From Zelopaecilomyces penicillatus (Eukaryota > Ascomycota > Sordariomycetes > Hypocreales > Pseudodiploosporaceae): a stretch of 64,000 nucleotides of DNA. Positions 26,301 through 36,848 of the stretch are shown in pieces. The notes beneath the pieces were generated by a model. It saw nothing but the letters and a program-made list of their open reading frames with translations, made no database searches and was not told the origin of the DNA. How positions within the stretch are numbered: position 1 is the stretch's first letter; each line of letters starts with the position of its first letter. Position numbers and translations under genes: made by a program. The stretch spans positions 2,170,001-2,234,000 of the forward strand of contig VCCP01000001.1 in NCBI GenBank assembly GCA_005765155.1. Direction: 5' to 3'.

Positions 26301-27109
26301 CTTCATTGAGCTCTGACACACCATTTGGCTACAAACCCCAATTTCCATACCGACGTTATGTTTTTGCAGAGAAAATAAAAGAAAAAGGAAAAGAAAATGA
26401 ATAGAGAAAGAACTATTATTTATCTAACCTTGAGAGCTCTCAGTGGGACTTTTGTGTTGATGATTGATAGCCGATGGATTGGATAGTAATACTAGGGTCT
26501 GGAGCCCTCACCTCTTGCTTGAGGTTGAGGGGGCTTTACAACGCACCTCCACTGAAACGGCAAGACGGTATAGAGTTCAGAGCCCAAAAAAGCAATGAGC
26601 ACTGCAAAGCAAAGCAAAAGAAGAAGACAAACAGCACTCTAGGGTGAGTGACGTCGGTGACGAAAGAATCTGTTGGTGTGTCTGATACGCAATTGCGTCG
26701 GTGGCGCACCATTGGAGATCCCGGCCAAATCCGCATTGGGGAAGTGGGACAATTAGGGGGGGCTCGGACACACAGTGCGCACTGTGTATATTGATTACTC
26801 AGCCTGGGTATCATACGACTTCACAGGACTGATAATAATAATTACATGATCATCAACACACACACACACACACACACACATGTTAATCAACCCAGCAGTG
26901 TTCCAACTGGACAGGGCTCCCTGATGATCTCGACAGTTTTTTAAGGCGAACTTTTAATTAATTTCACTTGGCATCTAATCGCCATTTTGCTAAACATTAA
27001 AGATGAATTACTTTGTCAAATACCACATCCCACCATCCATTACTCGCTGCTGTTAACAACAGCGACATCAACGACGACAGCAACAACGATAACAAGAGCA
27101 TCATCAGCA
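23360..27109. other. Long intergenic region with simple repeats
   Basis: No supported gene is present in 3.75 kb. The kinase promoter and 5' leader lie at its left end, which is rich in CAG/CAA triplets (about 23.6-23.9 kb). Other features are a T tract followed by a 16-base C run (25988-26003), an (AC)12 microsatellite (26856-26880), and several TACCTAGGTA-type motifs. Right-hand sequence near 27000-27110 is the 3' flank of the M13-like gene. Confidence 0.6.
26856..26880. repeat. (AC)n microsatellite
   Basis: About twelve uninterrupted AC units are present in intergenic DNA. Confidence 0.95.
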
Positions 27110-30054
27110 TCACCATTCTGGCACCTTGGGTCCGCCCTTTCTCCCCTTTTTAGGCTTCTTCTTTTTCTTCTTCTTCTTCAGATTATCTCCCGCCACATTG
27201 CCAAAAAGGCGACAGGGCTTCTGTTTTATCTCACACTGGAAGGATTTGCGCCACGCCACCGAGTCCATCACCGGCATCCATGTCCTCACCTTGTCCGGCG
27301 GTGCCGGGCCCTCCTTGAGCTGTCTCTCTACGTGCCGAGAATTGTCGACGCTGCAGTATAGCTGCGACCGGAGTATCCAGAACACCTGGTCGTCGGTGAA
27401 CTCTCCCAGCCCGGGCAGCCGGGTGGAGGCGGATTCCTGCTCATCCCTGCGCTGCCGCAGCTTCCATGCTAGCCATGCGGCGTCAGCGCCCATGGTGTCC
27501 GAGACGACTTCGTTTGTTACCATGTGCCCGTTCAGTCTAGCGTATTTGGGGCGATTGTTTTTCTGGCAGAACTCGACCTTGAGGTCATCGTAACGTGTGG
27601 TGAAGCATCCGAGCTTAGAGTGGTAGGTAAGCATATCCGCGTCGGTCCAGCCGTAGTCGCCAACGCGCCCGTTGCTCTGGTACTTGTGGCCTCGGGTATT
27701 GATCGCGTTGCTCACCTCGCGGCCGACTATTGTGCCGTAACCAGCGTAGTTGACCACTGACGGGAAGTCCGGATGGTAAAGAGGATATCGCATGAGGCCG
27801 GCCGGCAGCACCAGCTGGTTTTGCCCATATGAATGATATGGTGTTATCGAGTGTGCTGGGACGCGCCACATGTCCGGATTGACATGTTCGGAGAGCCTGG
27901 TCCAGGTCTTGTTGGTGTGCCACTGCTCGAGTCTCATGTAGTCGTGCCAAAGAGTCCATTTGCGAGGGCGTTCAAGGGTTGTATTGCCAGTATGCTCCTC
28001 AAACTCCTTCGTGTTGGTCCCAAATCGTAACTCTGCTCCATGATAATAATCACGTAACGACTTTGGGCTTGTGATGTCCGGTTCCTACAACCTCAACGTC
28101 AGTCACTTGCTGCAATCAACCTTTGGGGCAAACTCATGCTATTTGTTTCATCTGTATCCGATATAACCGTAATAAAGAAAAAAAAGGAAAAGTTAAGCAG
28201 GGGAGAGAGGTGGCACTCACGCTTTTCGAGTAGTCGGTCATGTATTTGAGCTTGTTCAACTTCTCCATCAACAACCCATTTGTCGTCGGTGCCATCCACC
28301 CAGTCTCCCGCACGATAGCTTTGTACGCGGTGTGGATGTCTTGGATGATTGGATCGCTATTCTTCTTGGAATCTCGCATCAACTGCGTGCGGACAAAAAA
28401 GGAATCCACAATGTGTCCAAAGTGTCGGTTGACCCTCTGGAGACACTTGGTTTTTCTTGGCTCCAAATCTTGCTATACTGATAGTTAGCAACCCCTTCTC
28501 CAAAAGAGGGGCAAAGGAACAGAAATGTTGTTGTCCTCATTTCTTGTACGCACCTTTCCCTCTAACATGGCCCGGAATTCTCTCCACTCCACCAACCAAG
28601 GCATATCCCACAGATGCTGAGTCTGCAAAAAGGCCTGCCAGAGGAGAAATGACCTGATCGTCTCCTTTTCCGTGTACCTGAAAATCCATGTTAACTTGGA
28701 GAACCACTGGAAATGGCGAACCTCCACTTCCAGCATATCTGCAGCTGCACCAGGCATTATGACCCAGGACGAGTTTCTGATGCTTCCGCTTAAGTCGATT
28801 GCCGACAATTCATTGTCTAAATCATCTAAGCTCATATACTCATAGTTTCCCTACATATGTCGACCAAAAGTTTTAGCAGTATCCTTTGGGTACGGCCGCA
28901 AGATAAAGGGGCACGGGGGAAGACACCCGAAAAAAAAAAACCAAGAACATATGATGTAATTTACCTCTGGATAAAGATCGCTGAAAGGGATAGACATGGT
29001 TTGGTGTAGCTCAGACTCCATTTTTATGATATTTTTAGCAATCAGATCGAAATCCTTGTGGCCAGACTCAACGCCACTGTGTGCCCGTTTGAGAAACGAA
29101 ATAAGCAAATAATGGTAATGTTCGACAAGGTCTGGCTTCCCATAATTCGACTGCATTATCATTCCAGTTTCTGCGAATGGAGACACGCTGACGATTGGGT
29201 TATTCTGTAATATTGAGAAGAAGAAGAGAAAAAGCGGTCAGCGATGTTTATGTGAAATGACTATCAAAATCCAGTCCTGGTTCAAATGAAGATCAAGAAA
29301 ATAAGGGGGCGCAAAGAGCTACTTACTGGGTTTCGATAGGACGGCACCACCTCGTACTTGAAGAACGCGAATATACCATATGGACTCAAATTGGTGAGAG
29401 CGTCGGCAACACGATAGCTATAAGCATGCGACACAAACTCTTTGCTATCCACCACTGGATTGACAATATCCGGTCCCGACTTTTGGGGAATCTTGGTCAC
29501 CTCATCTAAGTTTTTGAATGACTTGTGAACCTTCTCCATTAGCTCATGAAATGCCGCGTCACCATTTGGCTCAATGGCCTCTGATTTCAAACAGGTGCCG
29601 TAGTAATCCGCAACTGTATCAAAATTTTCCTGGTCAAGACGGATCTCGACAGTATCAAAGTCTCTGACATGGCCCGAGTCGGGGGGCGCAAACGGGTAAA
29701 GGGCGTGATTTGACACCGCGTCTTCGTACGACGAGGTAAGGATATCATGTAAGGCAGATTCTATGCCTTCGGTAATCTGAGATAGAGTGCTGTTTTGGGC
29801 GCTATTTGGGCGCAGAATATGCCGTTCACGAAACCCCCCACAGACAACTACATGACGAAGAACATAATAGTTAGCACCTCAACATGTTGTGTCTGTTGGG
29901 TATGTGTATGTGTGCGTAGAAAAACAATCTTACATTTATCCCATTCCTTGCAAGGGTTGATGCCATGATAGTCAGGATGTAAGTTTTGGAGGAAGACTTT
30001 GGATGCTTCCACACAGGCAGGCGAAAAGCATGTCGTGAGGTTGGGCAAGGCCAT
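27110..30054 (-). CDS. M13 (neprilysin-type) peptidase homologue, zinc site degenerate
   Basis: I read six exons in phase: 30054-29934, 29847-29327, 29204-28965, 28850-28554, 28472-28221 and 28084-27110, giving about 801 residues. The N-terminal Cys pattern of M13 is present (CFSPACVEAS, then NPCKEWDKFVCGGF). The catalytic half aligns with neprilysin: QNQLVLPAGLMRYPLYH, VVNYAGYGTIVG, and the C-terminal AWRKSFQCEIKQKPCRLF. The HExxH zinc motif is replaced by REVSN (27707-27721), so both zinc-binding histidines are gone while the Glu remains. The ExxxD third-ligand motif is kept as NEVVSD. Activity as a metalloprotease is therefore unlikely (inference). After the usual C-terminal C-R-x-aromatic ending there is a ~30-residue tail with eight consecutive lysines. 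The start is uncertain. 30054 is the first in-frame ATG, but the open frame runs upstream to about 30129 through a Ser/Pro-rich stretch, so a further 5' exon may supply a signal anchor. None is visible. Confidence 0.82.
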
Positions 30055-30490
30055 GTCACCAGCCGTTCCAGGGGATGATGGAAATGACGATGGTGATGAG
30101 GACGGTGATGCAAACTCGAGATTCAACACTTGAATGGGGATTCACGAAAACATTTATGTGTGGTGCGTGCTTTTGAGAATTTTAGTTTTTTTTTCTTCTT
30201 CTTTCGCGATTGGCACCCGTGAAAAACCGATGCAACTTGCATTGCACCCCGGGAAAGAGACTATACCTTGGCTTCGCATACTATTCACATCACATTCCAC
30301 GAAACATCCAGCCATTGACACAGAAATTAACCAAACCCCTGCTCGAATTTCCATAGGAGGAAACATTGGAATCCCCGGTAAACACAGTTCCCCATTGCAG
30401 ACGGCACAGCAAAAAGCTAGATGTGCCCCACCGAGTTCAGTTTTCCTCCTAAATGCATTACATTGCTTCATATATCACTGCACATTCTTA
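30055..30490. other. Intergenic, 5' flank of M13-like gene and 3' flank of b561 gene
   Basis: This gap separates two minus-strand genes. The part at 30055-30129 is open in frame with the M13-like gene (Ser/Pro-rich) and may be coding. One possible upstream exon ends in CAAG followed by GTATAG near 30255 on the minus strand. It would join in phase to an AAG acceptor at about 30129, but it encodes no signal peptide, so I do not include it. Confidence 0.4.
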
Positions 30491-31338
30491 TCACAGACCG
30501 TTCTGTTCTGTACCTTCTTGAGAAGATTGGCCGATACCAAGCTTTTGCTTCTGGATCCGAGGGAACACACCAACAAAAATGAGCAACGACAGAATGATGG
30601 TAGCCCAAGGCTTAATCTTCAGGACGTTTTTGTTGTAATCGGTGCCCGTCGCATAACACACCGTGACCAGCAAAAGCAACAAAATCAAATACCCACTGTA
30701 CCGATGGTACTTCCAGATGACCTTGGCACCGCGTTCGCCACCGTACAGCTGGGGCGTGGCCCACATGGTGAAGCCTACAAAGTACTGCAGCAGAATGACA
30801 ATTGCGCTGATAACGCCGAGATAGCCATGGGCGGAGTGGAAATGCTGGCCATGGCTGGCTTGCTTGTTGTACTCAATGATGGTCACGCCAGTCACCAGCG
30901 CGAGGAAAGCAAAGAGGTTGAGCGATGCGTGGACGCGCTGCGCAACTCGTTTCTGTTCTGGCGTGTGCGTAGGCTGGAGCGAGAGAATCGACTGGACTAA
31001 GGTCAAGATGGCAAGCGACTGGGCCAAAGGATGGGCGGAAAACAGAATTAGGGGTTTGGTGAACACACTGGCCCAGATGAGGACGAAGAGCAGGCCGACT
31101 CCCAACTGTGCCAGAATACCAGTACCTGTAAATTCCGGGTCAGCCACAAATTCGATACATTTCTGCCAACTGAGGGAGAGGGATATCCACCGAGAACAAG
31201 GTTGCGGAAGATGGAGCCTCCTTCTTCCTGGACGGCGTCTCCAGGTCGTCCAAGGAGAGGCTCGCTTTCACGCCGCTCAAAGTCCGCAATCTCCTCCGTT
31301 GCGGGTGTTCGCTCGGGGAAGCCTGTGACGCTCGCCAT
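30491..31338 (-). CDS. Cytochrome b561 domain membrane protein
   Basis: There are two exons, 31338-31191 and 31125-30491, joined in phase (codon G+GT), giving 260 residues. The ~50-residue cytosolic N-terminus is followed by six hydrophobic segments, as in the b561 family of transmembrane ascorbate-dependent or ferric-reductase-type electron carriers. Candidate haem-ligand histidines are seen at HPLAQS, VHASLNL, FHSAHGYLG and WKYHRYSGY, lying in helices 2-5 as expected for two b-type haems. The N-terminus contains ESEPLLG, which fits the acidic dileucine pattern [DE]xxxL[LI] used for sorting to vacuolar or lysosomal membranes. A vacuolar location is inferred from this. The soluble tail after the last helix (about 20 residues) is hydrophilic. 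The gene is on the same strand as, and upstream of, the M13-like gene. No functional link is evident. Confidence 0.9.
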
Positions 31339-32728
31339 TGTCGTGCCCAAGCCCTTTTTAGTGGTGAGACCAAGGCAAGTTTTATTAATCTGTAGTAGGT
31401 AGTGAGTGTTTTGACGAAGAACCACTTGGAAAACGAGATTTTGATAATGGTAAAAGAGGGGTGATGAGGTCTGAAGGAGGATAAGTTGAAAGGAGGACAA
31501 AGGGAACAGTGCTGACGTCCTCCGTTTGGACTCGCATGATCCCAGATGTCAGTATCAGCACGTCATGGAGTGTCTTGGAAGACTGACCGGGATGTGACGA
31601 AACGGGGCTGGGCTGGTTGCAGGTGTGGGGGGCGCTGCTGTAGGCTTTAGCCAATCGCTGGTGCTGCTTAGCCCATCAGCCATCGCGGGGTTTTGATAGG
31701 GTGAGTTATGAAAGTACTGTTTTGTGCAAGCGACCAGCCATAACTTTTCAGGACTGATGCTCCTTGTTCCTGCAGAAGCGCAGTTAATTTTTATTATTAG
31801 GATTGCGTGGAGTGACCTTTTTCTTGTAGGCAGGAGTCAGCTGTACGGCGACTTTTTACCTGTAAATCTCATTGATGACGTCTTATTCACTTGTGTTTCT
31901 ATATCGCATACATTACCACGAAAAGCTGCAAACCGCCAAATGAAGGTATACCAAGACTTCTCGCTTTATCACGCGAAATTAGTGTCAACGAGATCAAGTC
32001 TAAAGAACTGCTGATACTTTTGCGGAATGTATTTTAGTCTCTATTAACCCATAGTGAGAAATATTCAGGTATAGCAGTTATTCGCTTTTGAAGAGCTAAA
32101 AATGATCCCTTAGAGATGACGCAGCCGAGTATCCGTTTTCCCTCAAGGCGCGACGCCGACACTTGATCTTTTACTATCTGCTACTGGCCGTTTTTGTCTT
32201 TCTCGCAGGGCCAGATTCTCTCATCATCGCTGACCGAAATACCCTTCGCGTCCTCTTGCGTAAGCGCCGATGCTTCCTTAGGCCGCTCTTTGATCGTTCC
32301 TTCGGCCATGTAAGGAGAATGCTGATGTTGTTGTGCTTGTCAATTGGGGATGTCTTAAGGCCTCAACATCTTTGGGGTCGTGCCTAACCAGCGCAATGGT
32401 GTACCACGCGTTATCGAAAGCTTGCACCTGATCGTGCGCAGGAGCTTGTTAAGTTGAAAGGGGACGAGGAAAAGGAATAGAACAGCACTATGGCAATCAC
32501 CATCGCCGTAGTGTAGACCCGTCCTCCGGCCCGGGCTTGAAGGCATTTTCGGTTTCATTAGGGAAGAACAGAACATGGACAGGGCCAAGGTCTAATAAAC
32601 AATGTATTCTCCTAGCACTTTAGATTTTTTGCGAACAGCTTGATCCTAACCGTTCCTATGCTGCTGGTGTTCCCCCTTAGTCTCCACATTCACTCGTAGT
32701 AAACTGAGACCTTGTACTTCAAAATGTA
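31339..32728. other. Intergenic region
   Basis: No gene is recognised. The left end is the b561 promoter and the right end is the 3' flank of chorismate synthase. Several short frames lack motifs and have mixed base composition. Confidence 0.6.
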
Positions 32729-34083
32729 CTACCGCCTAGCTGCGGCAATCTTCACGCCCATCTGCCTCGCGTGCTGAGCCATGAGGGCGTCAGCAATAGT
32801 CAGAGCGGCCATGGCCTCGACGATAGGAACCGCACGAGGAGCAACATTAGGGTCGTGACGGCCCTTGGCGCTCAGAATGCCCTCGCCTGAAGCGTCGTAG
32901 CGAGCAGTAGTCTGGTCCTGGGAGATTGTAGCGGGGGGCTTGAACGCAACGCGGAAGAAGATGGGCATGCCGTTGGAGATGCCGCCCTGGATACCGCCGG
33001 AGTGGTTTGTCTTAGTTTGCAGGCGGGAGGGAGGAATGCCAGCACCAGCGCTCGGCGTCGTTTCGTCGGCGGCGGCGGTAGACACGAAGGGGTCGTTGTG
33101 GCGGGATCCGCGCATCTCGGCACCGCTGAAGCCGGAGCCAATCTCGAAGCCCTTGGTGGCAGGAATAGACATAATAGCGTGGGCGAGGAGAGCCTCCAGC
33201 TTATCAAAGCATGGCTCGCCGAGGCCAGAGGGACACCCGCGAATAATACAGACTACGGTACCACCAGTAGAGTCGTGCTGATCGCGGAGCTCGGCAACCT
33301 TGTCCTCCATACGCTTCGCGACGACAGTATCAGGGCAGCGCACGGGAAGGAACTCATCTACCTTCTCGCGAGTTAGGGAGTCAACAAGCTCGAGAAACTT
33401 GGGATTGCTACTAAGGGAGTCGATATCGTCGCTGTCGGTTAAAGTCCTGTCCTCAAAGAGCTTGATGTTGCCAACTGAGGAAACAAAGGCAACAATCTCG
33501 ACGCCATAGGCCTCGCGTAGCCACTTCTCGGCAACAGCGCCGGCGGCGACGCGGGCAATAGTCTCACGGGCGCTGCTCCGGCCGCCGCCAGAGGAGGCCT
33601 TGGTACCATATTTCTCAAGGTAAGTCCAGTCGGCGTGGGAGGGGCGCGGGTAGAGGTCAATGGTCTTGGAGCCGTAGTCTTGGGGGCGTTGATCCTCGTT
33701 AGGCACGGTCAGAAGTATAGGTGTGCCTAATCTGTGACCCTAGGGTATTAGCATCATAGCAAACATTATGACTTCCTGTAGGGTTGTCACACGTGCGCCC
33801 AAACTCGCATCCAGATCCTATAGTCACGCGGTCCTTCTCGTCGCGCGGGGTGCTGATGGCCGACTGGCCCGGGCGCCGGCGATTGAGCTGCGGCTGGATG
33901 TCGGCCTCGACGAGAGACAGGCCGGGCGGGCAGTTCTCGATGATACAGGAGACGGTCTTGCCGTGGGACTCGCCAGCGCTGTGACGATGAAGGTCAGTAG
34001 GCTGTTGTTCTTGCGTTCCTAGCGGTTTAGTGGAGGGAGAAGACTCACGTCGTCACGCGAAAGTAATTGCCAAATGTCGACAT
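32729..34083 (-). CDS. ARO2: Chorismate synthase
   Basis: This enzyme makes chorismate from 5-enolpyruvylshikimate-3-phosphate, the last step of the shikimate pathway, using reduced FMN. There are three exons: 34083-34049, 33978-33793 and 33731-32729. They give 407 residues, near the family norm. The protein begins MSTFGNYFRVTTAGESHG, matching chorismate synthase signature 1 (GxSHG). Signature 2 is seen in the NEDQRPQDYGSK region, and signature 3 in RPSHADWTYLEKYG followed by GGGRSSARET. The C-terminus contains the expected RHDPNVAPRAVPIVEAMAAL. Whether a flavin-reductase activity is built in (as in fungal bifunctional enzymes) cannot be read directly, but fungal homologues have it. The gene is divergent from ERG20, with 470 bases between start codons. 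Confidence 0.98.
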
Positions 34084-34553
34084 GGTGTCTTTATCTATTC
34101 TGCATGTCCACTGGGCGAATTGTATGATGGAAGAGAGCGAGGTTGGAGGGGGGGTGTAATGTAGCGATGTCGGACAGATTCTTTTCTTTCGCAGTGACTA
34201 ATCACGGAGCATCGCGGGGGAGGGGTCTTGGTGACGGTCTTATACCCCACCATTAGCCGTTCCCCCCCTAATGACTCGCCGAAGGCCGAATTTCGGTGGG
34301 CGGTCGGTCCCCTGAGGAGACTGTTCCCCTGGAAGGCCAGATGGGGCTTACGTATTGAGCCCTGGGCAGCGACCCGCCACCCCACCATGGCCTGACCGCA
34401 TTTTTTGCTGCATTGCCAAACAGTGCCCCTCTTTGACCTCCTTGTTAGAACACCACGAATAGACTGTGTCGAAACCCCAGGGTACAGCTTCTCCAAACAA
34501 CTGCAATTTCAATCCTCTCAATTGTTTCTCCTCGTCGATTCAAAACCGACAAC
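34084..34553. promoter_or_regulatory. Shared divergent promoter of ARO2 and ERG20
   Basis: The two start codons are 470 bases apart and point away from each other, so this segment must contain both promoters. It holds TGACTCG at 34272-34278, one mismatch from the GCN4/CPC1 site TGACTCA. It also holds TGACTAATCA at 34195-34204, whose first seven bases fit the Yap1-type pattern TKACTAA. A pyrimidine-rich leader precedes the ERG20 ATG. Factor binding is inference from sequence match alone. Confidence 0.5.
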
Positions 34554-35697
34554 ATGGCTCAAAGAGTGACGCTGCAGCAGTTTGAGTCTGTCTACCCAAA
34601 GCTCAAGGAAGCTATTCTTGACCATGCCAAATCATATAACCTGCCCGAGGGCGAATTAAAACACTATATTCGAGTATGTCCTTTCTACCATCTCCTCTTT
34701 TTTCTTTTATTTTTTCTGGCTTATCAGTTTGCTTCATGTGTTATAAACTGGCTAACATCTCTCGGCGAGTTAGAATCTTGACGTTAACCCCATCGGCGGC
34801 AAATGCAACCGCGGCATGTCCGTTCCCGACTCGGTTTCCATCCTCCTCGATTCTCCGCTATCTGAAGAGCAATTCTTCCAGTCTGCTACCCTCGGGTGGA
34901 TGACGGAGCTTCTCCAGGCTTTTTTTCTCGTCTCCGATGACATTATGGATAGCAGTATCACCCGTCGAGGACAGCCCTGTTGGTACCGCCAGGAGGGTGT
35001 CGGCATGGTTGCCATCAACGATGCCTTCTTGCTCGAGATGGGCATTTATACTCTGCTCAAGAAATATTTCCGCTCTCACCCAGCATATGTCGACCTGATT
35101 GAGCTTTTCCATGAGACCACCTACCAGACCGAGTTGGGCCAATTGTGTGATCTTCTCACCGCCCCCGAGGAAAAAGTCAACCTGGACAATTTCTCCATGG
35201 AAAAGTATAGCTTCATCGTCATCTTCAAGACGGCCTACTATTCCTTCTACCTGCCTGTTGCACTGGCTCTTTACCAGCTCAACATTGCTACTCCTAAGAA
35301 CCTTCAGCAGGCCAAAGATATTCTGATCCCCCTGGGCGAGTACTTCCAGATCCAGGACGATTACCTCGACAACTTTGGTCTCCCCGAGCATATCGGCAAG
35401 ATCGGCACCGATATCAAGGACAACAAGTGCTCGTGGCTTGTCAACCAGGCGCTTCGTATTGCCACCCCAGAGCAACGCAAGATTCTCGAGGAAAACTACG
35501 GACAAAAGAATGACGCCAAGGAGCAGGTCATCAAGAAGCTCTATGATGACATGAAGCTCAAGGAAATGTACCTAGAATTCGAGGAGAAGCGAGCTGGCGA
35601 GATCCAGGCCAAGATTGAGCACCTGGACGAGAGTGAAGGTTTGAAGAAGGAAGTCTTCAATGCCTTCCTCGCCAAAATCTATAAGCGAACCAAGTAA
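34554..35697 (+). CDS. ERG20: Farnesyl diphosphate synthase
   Basis: This enzyme condenses IPP with DMAPP and then GPP to make farnesyl diphosphate, the branch point for sterols, dolichol, ubiquinone and prenylated proteins. There are two exons, 34554-34673 and 34774-35697, separated by a 100-base intron with a GTATGT donor. The product is 347 residues, exactly the usual fungal length. The first Asp-rich motif is DDIMD within FFLVSDDIMDSSITRRG, and the second is DDYLD within FQIQDDYLDNFG. The two aromatic residues directly before the first motif (FF) are those that limit the product to C15 in eukaryotic enzymes. The substrate-binding GGKCNRG segment spans the start of exon 2. The protein ends KIYKRTK, as usual. 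It is the housekeeping enzyme; no terpene synthase lies nearby, so a cluster role is not supported. Confidence 0.98.
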
Positions 35698-36179
35698 ACA
35701 TGTGGGCCTGGTTGTTTGTAGTGTGTAATTCTGCTATCCGTGGAATACTGGCCTATGCCACCATTGATTTCTGCGCTAGCTTCACACTACTGATACATTA
35801 GAATAAATTCATCTAAATCAAGCATCATGCACATGATGATGTAACTCAAGGAGCAGTAAAGGGGTTTCCATGGCTGTATTGTCTTAACACTTGACATGTA
35901 TCTTGGTCCTAGAGTTCTAGCTATGGTAAGTCTAGTATTCGGTCTGTGTATCCATGCTAGGAACATAAGATCGATCGTTCATTCGAATCGAATCTTCTTC
36001 CCCCTTTGATATCGTCGTCGGTGTCTTGTGGACCGAGTACATGGTCTGTGCCGGGTCTCATGTTGCTCTCCTCTCTCGTGTGGCCATAGCCATTGTCCCC
36101 TAAGAAGCTGGAGTGAGAGGCCGAGGAGAAGGCCAAGCTTTGCTTTCCATTCCTGCGCATGATGTTTACTCTTTTGAGC
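35698..36179. other. Convergent 3' intergenic region
   Basis: This lies between ERG20 and the AIG2-like gene. It contains AATAAA-type sequence near 35802 and no supported gene. Confidence 0.5.
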
Positions 36180-36848
36180 CTATGGTTGTGTTAGTGTGGA
36201 TGCAAATCTCAGGGGCTCATCGCGGTTGTTGCATTCACCTTCATATGACCAGTCTCCTCGTGTCCACATTCCCATCTTCTGCTGACGAAACTCCTCAAAG
36301 TCCCATTCTCGCTTCTCAAGATCCTCGGGCTTGAGGAACACATAGACTGCCGTCTCTTTGCACTCTCCCACGACTTCGTCTTTATCATCGTTGCCACTCT
36401 TGATTAAGTTGACCTTGACTTGAATGCGCTCATACTCATCTCCCTCGAAGTCGTCCAGCTTGACAACATTGGCATCGGTTAGGCCGGTCACGTAGACGCC
36501 TCGCACTGTGTGGCCCTTTTCGGACACGATCGCAGGGTAGTCTGCGGATTGAACTCGATGACGGCAGTAGTCATCGAGAATAGCAGGTGTGAACGTATGG
36601 AGATCGCGAATGGCTTGTGGCGGGTGCTTGTTGCCATAGCAGACACTAAAAAAGACCTCTGGGGCCATCTAAAGCAAAGGGTTAGCTTGTTTTACTGACA
36701 AAAAAATCAGTCGAATCGTTAGGATTTTGTCTTATTACCAATGTGCCTATACATCATTCACGTTAGTTCTTATCCTACGCATTGTTTTGGATTCATGAAT
36801 CGTAAGCGCCCACATACCATAGAAGAAGGCCGTGAATTCTCCACTCAT
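36180..36848 (-). CDS. AIG2-like / gamma-glutamylcyclotransferase-fold protein
   Basis: The gene needs three exons: 36848-36818, an 8-base exon at 36746-36739, and 36668-36180. The product is 175 residues. The N-terminus reads MSGEFTAFFYGTLMAPEVFF only when the 8-base exon is included. It supplies the end of the YGTL loop, which binds substrate in this fold. The catalytic-type Glu lies in KLDDFEGDEYERIQV (about residue 85-90). AIG2-like proteins share the fold of gamma-glutamylcyclotransferases, which release 5-oxoproline from gamma-glutamyl peptides or amines. The true substrate of the fungal members is not established from sequence. The protein is small and soluble with no signal peptide. 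It is divergent from the allantoicase gene, with almost 1 kb between them. Confidence 0.9.

Noticed and set aside
30134..31000. Open frame of 288 codons on the plus strand
   Set aside because: It lies antisense to the cytochrome b561 gene, whose translation shows family motifs. The antisense product shows none.
34554..35697. FPP synthase as part of a terpene biosynthetic cluster
   Set aside because: No terpene cyclase, P450 or transporter is nearby. Length and motifs are those of the housekeeping ERG20 enzyme.
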